Origin: Pseudozyma flocculosa PF-1
Lineage: Eukaryota > Basidiomycota > Ustilaginomycetes > Ustilaginales > Ustilaginaceae
Assembly: GCF_000417875.1 (NCBI RefSeq)
Contig: NW_006920870.1
Coordinates: forward strand, 932,727 to 996,726
DNA length: 64,000 bases
Reading direction: 5' to 3'
Positions 24,401-37,436 of this stretch are shown piece after piece (position 1 is the first letter of the stretch; every line of letters starts with the position of its first letter). The notes under the pieces are model-generated. The model worked only from the letters and a program-made list of their open reading frames with translations, made no database searches and was not told the DNA's origin. The position numbers and the translations under genes are program-made.

Positions 24401-24894
24401 GAGCCGTCGGCCGCGTTTGCGACGGCGTGAGACCTGGCCAGCGCGGCGACTCGATGCGCTACCTGGGCGGACCTTGCGGCCGGCGGCGGTGCTGGGGCGG
24501 CGTTTGTTTGGTGGGAAGGTGCCTGCTTCTTGCCAGGCTGTCTGGCTTTGGCGGCTGTGGCCGCCGCCGCTCTCTGCTTGGCCGAGCGCATGTCGCGCGA
24601 GTCGTCAAAGTCTTGGTCACTCTGCTCCGTGTCGACCTCACCATCGCTGTCGTCGTCTTCCTCGCTGTCTTCGGCGACACGTTTTGGTCGACCGCGAGAC
24701 GGGTGTCGGCCGGATGCTGACCGAGCTGCCGGCCCGCTGGAAGTCCGAGACGATGGCTTTGACTTCATGGTGTCGGATGTGGCCTGGACGAGGGACGCTT
24801 TGGACCCGCGGAAGCTGGACGAGATGGATCGGTTGCTAGACGTGTTGGCAGCCTTGGACTCGGTCAAGGGTGCTCGACGAGCCGCGGTCGACAT
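21493..24894 (-). CDS. BRN1: Condensin complex subunit 2 (kleisin, Brn1/CAP-H/Barren)
   Basis: Four exons (24283-24894, 22879-24190, 22072-22787, 21493-21984, complement) encode 1043 residues. After a disordered N-terminus, FEEWMKMATDN is spliced to KINSTNTWSFALIDYFHDM, the highly conserved kleisin N-terminal helix that binds Smc2. CTLDGCVKVWTSRVDSV and the NFSQIQAKKFDLEFTVDPLF block follow and are diagnostic of Brn1. Long acidic linkers separate these from INMRRRGG and the C-terminal winged-helix region (FDTVLTGL, STSFCFICLLHLANEEGL) that binds Smc4. The protein closes the Smc2-Smc4 ring and is needed for chromosome condensation. It is longer than yeast Brn1, mainly through acidic linkers. 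The stop TGA is at 21493-21495. Confidence 0.95.
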
Positions 24895-25327
24895 GGTCGC
24901 GCGTGGGTGACGGCGCTGAGCGGGTGGGCTTTGTCGTCGTCAGGTTGGCAGTGTGGACCTTGGCCGCGAGCGCACAACGATGGGCCGGCGCTTGCGTGCG
25001 TGAAGGCCTCTGTGGGTGTGTACGCGTCGGTCTGGTGGGATGTCGCGTCGTGAACGAGAGTCGCGTCAGATGACAGGGGTGAGTGGTGGATGAAGAATCA
25101 AGCCTCGGTTCGCCCAGCAGTGTCGAGTCGGCGTCGTCGAGGGGAGGATGGGGTATCGACAGCGAGGAGGATGAGAGATGTTGGGTGATGGTGGCGGAGA
25201 ATGCGTCGTTCGGGCGCAGCGTGTTTGTCGGGATGCGCCGCCTGGCTGCTTGGGTGGAGGAAGCAGGCAGGCAGCACCAGGGCCCATCCAACACCCAACA
25301 GCCTCAGGGCCTGCCCCATCGAAGCAA

Positions 25328-25362
25328 CCAGGCTGCCAGGCCAGGCCAGACCAGACCAGACC
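25328..25362. repeat. CCAGG/CCAGA pentamer-rich tract
   Basis: Imperfect tandem copies of GCCAG, CCAGG and CCAGA lie upstream of BRN1. A similar GGCCA tract occurs at 59327-59350 upstream of the phospholipase D gene. Confidence 0.7.
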
Positions 25363-25582
25363 CACCACTCAGCCCGAACCAGCCTGGCCAGGCCTTCCTG
25401 GCAGGCCTGCCGTCTGTTCAAACCGGCGCGGGCTCCCAGGTTGCCCCGCGCGCCCAGCCTGCCGAAAGTCGAAAACGAAAAATGGAAAGTAACGGCGCGA
25501 GGCATCACGTGGATCCAGGGCCGCTTCCCGTGCGAGAAAGCACTGAGCCGTCTGGCCGCCTCCCCGCACTTCGCTCAAGGGC

Positions 25583-25630
25583 CACGAAGCCACGAGCTAC
25601 GAGCTACGAGCCACGAGCCACGAGTCACGA
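25583..25630. repeat. Short tandem array of CGAGC(T/C)A-like heptamers
   Basis: About six imperfect copies of a seven-base unit (variants CCACGAG and CTACGAG) follow one another, just downstream of the small-protein gene on its minus-strand axis. Confidence 0.75.
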
Positions 25631-25817
25631 TGGACCCCTGTCGATGAGAGTCTTAGAATGAGTGCAGGTTGGGGGAAGGAAGATCTGATAAAAGTACAGC
25701 TGGACGATGCGCGACGGTGCCGAGGAGCAGCGAGAGGGCGACGGGACTTGAGGCGACTGGAGGCGGTAGGAAGATGGCTGATCGTGGGTACGGGGGATGG
25801 CGCCGCTAGGGCTCCCG

Positions 25818-26385
25818 TCACGCCGCCTTCTTCTTCTTGCCCCCCTTCTGCGCCTCGAGTGCGCCATCGGCAGCCTTTTTCATGATGGTGAGTGGGCCAC
25901 CGCTGGCCGCTCTCCCCGCCATCTCCTGCTCAATCTTGGACGTCAGCGAAGCGGTTTGTTGCTGCGGTCGGGTCGCGGGCAAGGCAGACGGGGTGCAAGA
26001 CGGGTCAGCCGTGTATTCTCCTCGACGAAGAAGAGAACATGGTCAGAGCAGCGAGCGTACCTTTTTCAGGTTGGCGATGCTGACGGCGGCCGACTTCTTT
26101 GGAGCGATGACTCGGGCTACCGGCGAGCGAGAGACGGGGCAGAAGGCGGAGTGCAGGGCACAACGGACAGGTCAGCTCGAGGTGTGTCTCCAGAGATCGG
26201 TGCTCGGCCATCATCTCGAGCGGCTCGCTGGCCACTTTTGCACGGGACAGCGTCCGTCGACGGATGCAGTCGAGTCGACACTCACGACCACGCTTGGGTC
26301 CGGTCTTTGTGACCTTGCTCTTTGCCTTGTTCTTGGAGGCGAGTGCGGTCGCCGCGGGCTTCGACGGCTTGAATCCTTGCGCCAT
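25818..26385 (-). CDS. Small basic DUF2462 (UPF0390) family protein
   Basis: Three exons (26286-26385, 26061-26116, 25818-25961, complement) give 99 residues. The protein is very basic: MAQGFKPSKPAA, then KAKSKVTKTGPKRG spliced to PRVIAPKKSAAV, then QQTASLTSKIEQEMAGRAA and a KKGGKKKK-like end. The MAQG start, the TGPKRG-x-RVIAPKK core and the SKIEQEMAGRA helix match the DUF2462 family (human C19orf53, 'Leydig cell tumour 10 kDa protein homologue'). Its function is poorly known; homologues are nucleolar or ribosome-associated in some surveys. All three exons keep frame and the length fits the family. Confidence 0.85.
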
Positions 26386-26786
26386 TGTCGCTTTGTTCCT
26401 CGGTGTTTGTTCACACGGGGTTCGATGCGTTGGGGGGGCGGGCGTCTTCGGTCTGTGCGGGAGCGAGTGGTGGAGAGGGAAAGCCAAACCGAGGAGCAAG
26501 GCAGCGGTGGCGAGGCTGTCAAAGGGTCGGTCGAGTGGCTCGTTGAAATTTCGCGCAGCGTTTCGGGACTCGGGCTGCGAAGACCAGCCTCAGGGTCGAC
26601 TCCACAATGTGGCCCAGGCCAGAGGCATGCCAGACGAAGGCTGCCAGTCACCCATGGGGCCTTGCTCGCTCCACAGACCATCACCACCATCCCTGCCCGC
26701 ACTCAGCTACGATGCTCATCGCCACGACACTCACCCGCCAGTCCTAGTATCCACGCCTCTAGTTCTCTCGCACCACCCTCGACAGG
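26386..26786. other. Divergent promoter (DUF2462 / PFA-DSP phosphatase)
   Basis: This 401-base spacer between two divergent start codons holds a CT-rich leader before the phosphatase ATG and no coding signal. Confidence 0.5.
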
Positions 26787-28443
<1,657 letters not shown>

Positions 28444-28818
28444 GTGCCCGAGCGCGTGCCGCGACATCGACGGCGCCGCAGGTTGCGATGCAGGAGGATA
28501 TCTGTTCCTGAAGCCGCCGTGGACCTCTGCATCTTGTGCGCAACGCACCGTCAGGGCCGTACTCGCACGATCGGTGCCCACCTCGGCCTTCCTGCCCCCT
28601 TCGCAAGCAGTCCTCGCGTCCCAAGATACCCCGTTCGACGAAGAAGAAGAAGACCAGACGCCCGGCGGATCCGGCGGGTGGCGAGGCATGTAGACGCGGG
28701 GTCCCAGGAAGGAACACCGCAGCGGACGCTTGCTTGCTTCTCAATTTGCACCTTCATACATGCCTCCCCTCTTCCCCTCTTGTTCCTCTGCTCCAGTCTC
28801 GGCGTGGTAGCCATGCGT
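28444..28818. other. Intergenic, convergent 3' ends
   Basis: This 375-base spacer lies between the phosphatase and CCA1 stop codons. I see no further feature. Confidence 0.6.
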
Positions 28819-31459
28819 TCACTCGCTCTTCTGCCTCTTTCTCCGGTCCGGAGCCTCTTGCGGCTTCTTGGCCTTCTTGGCCTTGCCGCTACCCGAGGCC
28901 GCTGGGAGGGGCGGGGGACGCTCGTCGAAGGGGACGATGCGGCCGGCCTCCCACTCCGCCCTCAGCCATGCGGCGCATTTGGCCACCTCCTCTTCCGCCG
29001 CTGCGGGCCGGTCCGTCGCGGATGGAAGCTCGGAGAGGTGCTCGAATTGATACGCCAGCACCGCCGTCTGCACCCGCGAAATCAGGCGGGGATAGCACTG
29101 CAGCGTCGCGGTGATGGCGTTGCCCTGTCGGAAAGGTCGTTGCGGTGCGATGCGGGCAAAGAATCGAGGGCTAGGTCAGATTGGCGTTTCATTCCGTGGT
29201 CGTGCACGAAAGCCCGGTGAGGCGGCGAGGTAGACTCACATCCAGCAGGGGCTTTTCCTCGGCCCTCTCGTCGAGCTTCCACTGCCTGACCGTGGCCCAG
29301 AACGAGGCGTAGTCTCGCGCCAGCGCCACGGCTTCTGCCTCGACGGCGGCGAGCGAGCTGGTATCCGGGTCGAAGCCTCGCGGCGACCCTGACCACAGCC
29401 CAACGAGCTCAGTGATAAAGGAAAGCAGCAGCGCCGGCGGAAGGCGTAGCTGCAGAGGGCTGTGAATGATGCTGTTGCTGCGAAGCACGAGACCTGTCGG
29501 CGTGCAGGGGGGAATCAGAAGAAAGGGGGTACGGTCAGCTCTGCCGGCTTACATGGCGCACTCCTGCTGCCCGCTGCTCGCGCCAAGTGCTCACCGAGTC
29601 GCGCCTTGACATTGACGCCCGCCGGGATGGCGACAAACTCCTGCGCCGCCGCCTGCCCTTCCTGCGTCTCCTGCAGCAGCCGAGCCGGGGAGCGCAGGAT
29701 GTAGGTCGCCCGATCGAGGTGCGCCACGGGCTCCTTGAGCGACTTTGTGCCCAGCTTGAGGCCGTTGGCGATGACGCTCTCGCCGGCCCACGCGTACTTG
29801 TTCTTGCGCTCCTCGTACTGCAGGCCGCGGAGCGGCAGCAGGCTCACCGATATCCACAACCGCCTCTTCTCCTCGCTGCTCAGCGCGCTCGCGTCCCAGC
29901 TCTGGAGCAGGTCCTGGGGCAGCGCATCGAACACCGTCTGCGGGATGGGCGAAGTGGGCAGCGCGGAAAAGGCCCTCGTCGCCGACTTGGCCGCCTCGGA
30001 TTCGGTCTGCGCGACTTCGACGTCGGCATCGGCCGAAGACAGGCGCAGGCCATCGATGCTAACGTGCTGCTGCGCCGCGAACTGCTCGAGCGTCTGGCGC
30101 TTCAGCACGGCGTCGAGCAGCCGGGCCGCATTGAGGGCGACGGCATCCGGTGCGGGCTCTCCCGTCGGCGAATCGGGCCCCGCAGGCGATCCCGCAAAGA
30201 TCTGCCCTGCTGTCGGCGGCGGGTGGAAGATGAGCGGGAACAGCTCGAGACGGTGGATGAGGAAGAGGGCAAGCAGCGGGTTGGGTCCCTTGATCATCTT
30301 GTCGACCTCGATGCCGAACCGCTCGCGGCTGACCTTGGTCAGCAGCGCGTTGCGGATCTCGTCCCGGCCAGCTTCCAGGCCCTTGCTCCCCGCTGCAACT
30401 CGCGGGTCGTCCCTGGCGGCGAGATCACTGAGCGCGACATCGTCGACAGCGGCGCCCGTGCCCTCAATGACACGCCCAGTGAGGCAGCGGACGATGGTCG
30501 GGTGCAGCTCGTAGGCGAACCGGCTGGCAAACCGGACGCAGCGGAGGACTCGCAGCGGGTCATCGAGGAAAGTCGTGAGCGGCGGCAGCGGTGTCCGGAT
30601 CAGGCCCGCCGCCAGGTCCTTGAGTCCGAGACCGGTGTGGTCCTCGAGCGAGCGCGTGTGGACATTGTAGAGCATCGAGTTGATGGTAATGTCGCGCCGC
30701 TCGGCATCCTCCTGGGGCGTGCCAAAGGTCATTGTCGGGATCCTGCTGCCGGCGTCGTACGATTCCTTGCGGAGGTTGACAAAATCCATGCTGAGCCCGA
30801 GGACGACGGCGGTGGCCGTCTCGAGGTTCTTGCTCTGCTCTGGGTTGGCCTCGATCTTGCCAATCTTTGTGATGCCGGTCTTTTGGCTGGCAAAGATGGG
30901 CGAGGCGGCGAGCGACGAAGAGGCGAACTCCTCGGACGACAGGTAGTGCTGCAGGTAGAGCGCAAAGGCGTTGCCGGTGAGGGTCGAGACGGAGATGTCG
31001 AGGTCATCGGAGTCCTTGGATAGAAGCTGTGCGGGTGGGCGGGCGAGGAGCAATCCGGGCGGGGTATCAGCCTCGACAGCTCATCTACCGCTCGCGGACT
31101 CCATGGAGCGCGGGGCGTCTCACCTTGTCCCTGACCCAGCCTCCTGCTATCCTTGCCTCGCATCGCTGGGAGGCGTCGGGGCTCTGCTGCGTGCTGTCGA
31201 CGCCGGGGATATCTGGCTTGACATCGTGGATGTAGCGGCAGGTCTGGTCGAGGAGCTGGCAGAGGGCGTCCTCGTGCTGCGTCAGCTGGATGCGGGGCAT
31301 CTTGCGTGCCTGCAGCAGGATCGCCGCGGTGCTGAAGCGGGGCGGCGAGGGACAAGGCGCTCGATGGGCAGAGTGTCTCGCGGGCTCGAATCGAGATGAG
31401 TTGCAAGCAAGCCGTACCAAAGACCTTGATGCGGCGAGGCGGGATAGCAGGGCTGACAT
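28819..31459 (-). CDS. CCA1: tRNA nucleotidyltransferase (CCA-adding enzyme)
   Basis: Four exons (31124-31459, 29595-31026, 29240-29493, 28819-29124, complement) encode 775 residues. The class-II nucleotidyltransferase motifs are in order: AGGWVRDK (flexible loop/motif A start) spliced to LLSKDSDDLDI with the catalytic D120-x-D122, then RRDITINSMLYN (motif B), DDPLRVLRCVRFASRF, and a helical body reaching EEKPLLDGNAI and the C-terminal helix. The enzyme adds or repairs the 3' CCA of tRNAs in nucleus, cytosol and mitochondria. The first 53 residues are Arg/Ser/Ala-rich and acid-poor, like a mitochondrial presequence. An in-frame second Met at residue 54 (MPRIQLTQHED, genomic 31300) begins the conserved part. 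It is longer than yeast Cca1 because of Ala/Ser-rich inserts. Confidence 0.94.
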
Positions 31460-31843
31460 GCGCGATCAGATCGAGGCCATGGTAGTGCGCAGCGGTGGTG
31501 TGACGTGGCGGGCGTTGTTGGTGGTGGCGGTGATGATGGTGATGTTGTGGTGGTTGGGGCTCAGGACGTGGCTCGACCGGAAGAGAGGCCGCCTCTTTCT
31601 TCTCAAAAGTCACACGTCCTCGAGCCCTCCACAAGCACCCCCTCCTGCCTCGCCAAAATCACCAGCGTAAAACCCGCACGAAAAGGATGCTCGCTCGCAA
31701 GGCGATGGAATCAGGCCTGGACTCGACCGACCACAATGCCTGCCACACACAGTAAGTCGGGGACGCAGCGTGGAGCGACGAACAACCTCCTTTGGGTCCA
31801 TGCTGATACAGGAGTGCGGACCGAGTCGGTACCAACGGCGGGC
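31460..31843. other. Intergenic, CCA1 promoter and SEC65 3' region
   Basis: This 384-base spacer has both neighbours on the minus strand. I see no coding evidence. Confidence 0.5.
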
Positions 31844-33283
31844 TCAGCGGCCGATTCGCACCACCTTCTTCTTCTGCCGCCGGCTGAGGTTGGGCATCTG
31901 CTTGTCCTGCCCCTTTTTCTTGAGCGCCTCGGCCTCGGCCTCGTCGTCTTCGTCATCGTCATCGTCTCCGCCACCGAGGCCCATGCCGCCGAGCATGCCG
32001 CCCAGCGGTCCGAGCTGCTCCATCATGCCTCCCGCTCCACCGGGCCCGCCGATGCCGGGCGGCATGCCCCCCATCGCCTCGGCCAGGTTCATGTTGAGCA
32101 CGCCGCCCTCGAGGGCGGGCGAGTGCTCCGGAAGGCGGTCTTCGAGGCGCGGGGGGAACTTGATCGCCGCCAGCCTCTGACGGATCGGGTTGGGGTTGGG
32201 ATCCCGGCGCATCCGGGCGAGCTCCTGCCTCTGCTTCCTCGTCAGCGACGGCTTGGACGGGTTGGAGGCCGAGGACGAGGACGAGGCGGGTTTGCGACCC
32301 TTCTTTGCCGCAGGAGCAGCACCCTCGGCGCGGGCCTTGGCGTTCTCGGCCAGTGCGGTGGCCTTGAAGGCGGCAGGCTTGACGCGCTTCGTCCTAGGCT
32401 CCAGGGCGGGCGGCTTGCCACCGCAGTTGGGCTGAAGGATCTCGGCGATGGCGTCGAACAGTTGCTTCTCTGTCGGGGTTGAGACGCAGCAGGTCGAGTA
32501 AGAATGAGCTTCAACGTCGGAAAGATCTTTTGGGGACCACGGTCGGGCGATCGTAGCACACTCACTGTTGCTGAACTTGGCATGCAGCGGCTTGCCATCC
32601 TCATCGAAGAGCTTGACCTTGACCCTGCCAGGGTTCTCCCAGTCCTGCGGGTGGGTCTTGTACGGCTGTCGGCGGCCAGAGCACGCGGGAACGAGCCCGA
32701 AAAAGCGATGTCAGCTTGAAGAAAGGTGCAATGGCGGCGAAGGCATCGCTAGCGGAACGGACGGGACGCACCTCCTGAATGTAGAGCAGGTTCAGCCTCC
32801 CGACGGCCTTGGCGATCCACAGGCCGGTCGGGAACGGGCTGGCCTTGTCGTAGGCGACCCTCCTGCACCCCTTGCCATAGTGGCGCTTGGCGTCAAAGTA
32901 GATCGGGTAGACGCTGATCCACTTCTTGTGCTCGTCGGAGCCTGCATCCTTGGCTGCCGCAGCAGACCTGGAAGCGGCGGCCGGGGGTCGCGAGGAGCCA
33001 AAGTCGCCGAGGCCCGCGGGCGCCTGGCCCTGACCCATCTGCATCTGCTCCATCATCTTCTGGAATGCGGCCATCTGGTCCTGTTGCGATGCCTGAGGTT
33101 GCTGCTGAGAAGGAGCGGCAGCGCCGATGGTCGGGAGGTCGAACTGTGGGGAACCGATGGGCAGACCGGGGTGCGCACCGCCAGAGGTCAGCTTGTGCGG
33201 TATGTCCAGGGCTGCCCGTGATTCACCGGCGTGCTCACATCGGTATCATCGTCAAAGTCTTCGACGGCTGCTTTGGGCGGCAT
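31844..33283 (-). CDS. SEC65: Signal recognition particle subunit SRP19 (Sec65)
   Basis: Four exons (33239-33283, 32772-33143, 32566-32665, 31844-32469, complement) encode 380 residues. The SRP19 core starts at about residue 82 with HKKWISVYPIYFDAKRHYGK and RRVAYDKASPFPTGLWIAKAV, continues after splicing with PYKTHPQDWENPGRVKVKLF and GKPLHAKFSN, and ends with KKQLFDAIAEILQP. These are the RNA-binding residues for SRP RNA helices 6 and 8. A basic Ala-rich segment, a Met/Gly-rich stretch and a lysine-rich terminus follow. SRP19/Sec65 assembles SRP RNA with SRP54 for co-translational targeting to the ER. The protein is longer than human SRP19 (144 residues) and nearer yeast Sec65 (273). The start MPPKAAVEDFDDDTD is in a 45-base first exon. 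Confidence 0.93.
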
Positions 33284-35170
33284 CTTGGGCGACGGTGGGT
33301 AGGGTGCGAAGAGGTCGGATGGTCGCAGGTGCGATGCAGGTGACAAGGTCCAACGCCGCCGTCTCTGGTGGGCCGGCTGCGGGGTAGCGCCACGGCCTCT
33401 TTCTCGCACGAGAAATGCTTCTGTGCCCGAGGTTGGCTAGGGCAGCGAACAGGTTCAGGCCCTCACGGCACGGCCTGGCAGCATGCTGGCGTTAAGATTG
33501 GCGATCGCGATCGAGGTCGCAACCCATATTGCTCACTTCGCAGACCTTCAAGCGACGACCTGGCAGGCGGCGACGGACGGTGGATGGCCGGACCGCTCGT
33601 ACGTGGTCGTTCATGCTGGCGGCCGAAGAACAATCCATCGAATCAAAGGCACAAACAGTAGTACGATCCACCTGAAGCGGTCATCGCGCGTTGATGGCTT
33701 TCGCGCGCCGAGTCTTGACCCAATCGGGGACTCCGGCAAGGCAGCAATGCGTATGAGCGTCCCGGTAACGCTGTCGGGTCGGACAGAGTTGTCCATACCT
33801 AACAGGGGCGAAGTAGTACCGAGGATCAGCTTAGGTGACGTTCGGGATGGCCTCGGGAACACCAGATGGAAGTCGTTAGGGGTCCGCGACCCGTGACCCG
33901 TCTGCCATCCGGGCGGTCACGCTGCGCCTACATCCTAGTACTACGTCCTCTGCCTTGGACGCGAGGGATCGCCCGCCAAGCCTGGTCGGTTTGGGGGGAC
34001 CGCGGCCGCTGACGTAGATGGTGTGCCGATTGACCGTCAGGCATATGCATGGCCCATCGACGTCGGATCTGATACGTTCCTTGATTGGGGGCCATGCGGA
34101 ATCTCGTCGCTACCGTTCCACGAGGTCAGAGGGTGACCTGGCCTTTGCCGCGCGCCGCCTTCCCAAGACGGCTCGGCCATCCTGCCATTCCCCGCGTGTT
34201 TCAGGGGAAACGCGCCCCATGGGGCCGGTTCTTGCTCTTGGGCGGTGCTTGGCCCTCTGAGCGTCGTGGATCGGCCTAGCCTGCCTGATGGACGAGCGGA
34301 CGTACTGCCAAGCCGCAGAGCAAAGAGAGCTTCTACTGTACGCGGGGTTGTTCTTTAGCTAAGAGACACGCCCGGAGTCAGGCAAGGCTTGGCGGGGGAT
34401 GCCGTACCAGCTGCCGCGGCGGCCCGCACTCAAGACCATCAAGGCGAGCGAAGAGCCCGCTTTCGGCCCGGCGCTTTTGCATGACGCTTCTCAGACTTCT
34501 GCGAAGCGAGCGAGCAAGGGACTCGAGCGCAACAGGCAGGCGGGCAGAGAGGCGGCAACCCGAAGCGGGGGAGGGGGTCCAGACCAACACCGAGCTCAGC
34601 CTGCCTAGCCTGTCACCGCCTGGCTCGCTCTGCGTTCCGCCTCGCCTAGGATCGTGCTGGGTGGACGAACCCCTCGTGCCATACAAAGAGAGTCTGGTCG
34701 ACCGGCCTACCCCTCATCGCCAGCCCAGCATCCCAAGCCACCACCGCCGTCGCCCGACGCTGGCCTTCGTCGCCACCACGATCTCCTCTCACCCACGCAC
34801 CCGAAGTCGATACCGGCGGCCTGCCCTCATCGATAAGCATTGTGACCCACCTCCGGGCCCTTTGTCCGTCAACGAGTCGTGTCACGAACCCCACCTCGCT
34901 GTCGCCGAACGGGCATCGGCCGCACCCTCGTTCATCGCTCCACGCCGCTGACCCACGGCTCCGGCACATCCTCATCATCATCCTCGCTGCGCTGCGTCGC
35001 AACCATCTGTCACGATTGCCGTTCAAAGGGGACACCCGCTGACCGAACTCGGGAACGGGCGCCGACGAGCCGCTCGGCGTGGCAGTGCAGGACCGTACCA
35101 TCCCTGATCAGGCCGACAAAGGGAACGCACGCCGGAAGCCTTCCGGTGTGGGTGACCCAAACGTGTCAAG
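33284..35170. other. Long intergenic region without a recognisable gene
   Basis: This 1.89-kb spacer lies between divergent SEC65 and the membrane-protein gene. Around 33,640-34,050 composition is less GC-rich and has no long open frame with motifs. The last ~500 bases look like a CT-rich leader. I found no tRNA-like or 5S-like signature by eye. Confidence 0.4.
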
Positions 35171-37436
35171 ATGAGTCAAGACGTTTCGGAACGGCCGCAC
35201 ACCGGCCACCGTCGCAGGCGCACCATCGACCACCTCGACCTCACGCTGCCGCCGACTCAGATGCCTGCCACCACTGACATCGAGACGACCGACAGCAGTC
35301 CTCGTCTGCTCCTCTCACCGCTGTCGCCGACCTCTGTACTCGACAGCTCCAGCATCATCGACCACACCAGCGGTCAAAGCCCGCAGCGATCCAGGGTCAG
35401 GTCTCGAGCTCAGCGTCCGGGCTTCCCTACGGCCAGCTCCTCTTCGCAACCGCCCCGCTCGCCCAGCCACAAGATTGCTCAGAGGCTGGCCTCTCCGCCG
35501 ATATCGCCAATCGGGTCTAGGTCCGGCCTCTCGCGCATCCTGGCGCTGCACGAGGACGACGAGCAGCCCCGCTCGAGCCCCGCGACAAGGCCGAGCGCTC
35601 GTCTCAATAGCGACTCGATCCTGCCTGTCAGCTCGAGCGGCCTGTTTGCAGAGCTCGGCCGCACGCCGACGACGCCCGACAGGTCGCACCACCAGCGGCA
35701 CGCATCCGCTAGCGCCATTGCCAGCTCGTCGAACCTCCTCTCGCGCTCGACGTCGCTGCGGTCGGACCGAGCCGACCGATACCAGTACGGATCCCGGCAC
35801 AGCCGCCACCGGACCATCGGCTCCTCCGAAGAGCTGCCCCTCTCCGCCGCGACTGCGACCCCTCCGCGCGATCATCGTGACTGGTCGGCGAGGGCCCGGC
35901 GGTGGTCGTCGTCGATGTCGAGGAGGATGAGCATCTCGGCCATCAACGAGACCATCTCGTCCACCACCTCGCCCTACCTCAAGGCCGGCCTCGACGAGCT
36001 CAGGTCCATCTTTGACGTCGACACCATCGGCCTGGGCGGCGAGTCCCGCGACCAGTATCGCATCAGCGCAGGCGACCTGGAAGAGTGCTCGGTGGCCAAC
36101 GACGACGACGACAGCTCCGCCGACGAGGGCTCGGCACGCGGACACGCCCCATTGCGAGCCTTTCGCCCCGGCACATTTCAGTTCCCCCGACGGCTGGATC
36201 TCGACGACGCCTTTGACTCGCCTCAGGACATGTCGGAGCATTCCTCTCGCAGCCTCTCCCGGCAACCTACCGTCGCCAGGCCAGCGAGCTCGGCGCACCG
36301 CCACGCGAACGGTGCAAGGGCCAGTCGTACCGGGTCCGGCGCGGAGGCGGTCGCTCCCGATGCCGAAGAGAGCCGCGGCTCGACCGAGCACGACAAGGGC
36401 CGCACACTCGCTCCGGCCTTGGCACTGCCGCCACGGCAGGCCAACGAGAGCAGGAGCCCACGCAAGATCGATGGTACTAGCAGACCGAAAGCAGGACTCA
36501 GCGACTCACTCTCGAGCCCTGCCATCACCGCCGTGGGCCTTGCGGCCATCGCCATTGCCATTGTCGCCCTCTGTTCGCTCGAGGTCAGCATTCGTGAGTA
36601 TCTCCCGATTCTTTCGAGTCTGGTTCCGGAACCCAGCTCGCTCACGGGCGCTGACGTGCGCACGCTGTGCCTGCCCACTGCCGCCGCCGCCGCCGTCGAC
36701 TACAGATCCCGACGCGGCTTCGTTGCCCCTGGTGGCCTTCATGCTGGCGCAGCCCGTCTTCGCCGTCGCCGGTCTCGCGGGCTTGCTGCTGCAGAGGCGA
36801 TGGCTCATGGATCTGTCTTCGCGCCTCGTGCGGGCTCACGTCCTTTGCCAGGTGCTGATCGCGCTGGCTGCGCTGCGCAACCTCAGCTCTTCCGCCATCT
36901 ACCACCACCGTGCCCCGCTCACAGCCGCTTCGGCGCTCGCCGTCGACGGCAAGCTGATCACCAAGCTGCGCTTCAGCCGCTTTGACGCAGACGAGGACCC
37001 CAACCCTTATGTTCCGACCGCGTTCGACCCGGCGACGACACCGCACCAGTCAAACGTCGGCTCGCTTCAGGACCAGCTGACCTACCTCGCCGTCTTCGTG
37101 GTTCAGGCTGCGCTGCCGCTCCTCGCCGCCCTCTGGGCCCAGTACGCAGTCGCGATGCGGCTGTCGTCGCTCGCCGTCTTCCCCGTCGCCGCGGGCGCCC
37201 CGCAAACGGGAAAACCCTCGGCCGATGGCCGTCCCAGCAGGCAGCCGAGCACATCCCGACGCGCACCCTCGACGACCCTAGACATGCCAGAACAGCAGCA
37301 AGAGGCGCCTCGGGAGCTCAAGCTCGCACCCGCACCCATCCTCGACTTCGAGCTGGATCCAAGCGACCTCACCTCTCGCCTCGAGCGTGTCCGGACGGAC
37401 AGCCTGCAGAGTGGCACGGCGGAGCCGCCTCGCTGA
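35171..37436 (+). CDS. Uncharacterised multi-pass membrane protein with long disordered N-terminus
   Basis: I do not recognise this protein. Exons 35171-36593 and 36706-37436 give 717 residues. The first ~445 residues are Ser/Arg/Pro-rich with many SP, TP and RxxS sites, so cytosolic, disordered and probably phosphorylated. Four hydrophobic segments follow: AITAVGLAAIAIAIVALCSL, LVAFMLAQPVFAVAGLAGLL, a weaker LCQVLIALAALRNL, and LTYLAVFVVQAALPLLAALW. The Ser/Pro-rich tail ends TDSLQSGTAEPPR. The layout (long disordered N-terminus, four spans, charged tail) resembles fungal nuclear-envelope or ER membrane proteins, but that is a guess. MSQDV at 35171 is the first ATG in frame; MPATTD at 35261 is an alternative start. 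The intron keeps frame and falls at the end of the first membrane span. Confidence 0.72.

Larger units (their letters stand above)
24895..25817. other. Intergenic, BRN1 promoter and small-protein 3' region
   Basis: This 923-base stretch has both neighbours on the minus strand. It contains CCAGG/CAGAC-rich low-complexity sequence near 25328-25362 and a short ACGAGC-type tandem array near 25583-25630. I see no gene. Confidence 0.5.

Noticed and set aside
22940..24430. A 496-residue plus-strand open frame inside BRN1
   Set aside because: It lies antisense to the condensin exons, which have diagnostic motifs. Its Val/Glu/Arg-rich composition is the reverse-strand shadow of acidic linkers.
28819..29488. 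A separate small gene downstream of the CCA1 main exon
   Set aside because: Splicing from CGACTCG joins it in frame, and its EEKPLLDGNAI segment fits the C-terminal part of tRNA nucleotidyltransferases.
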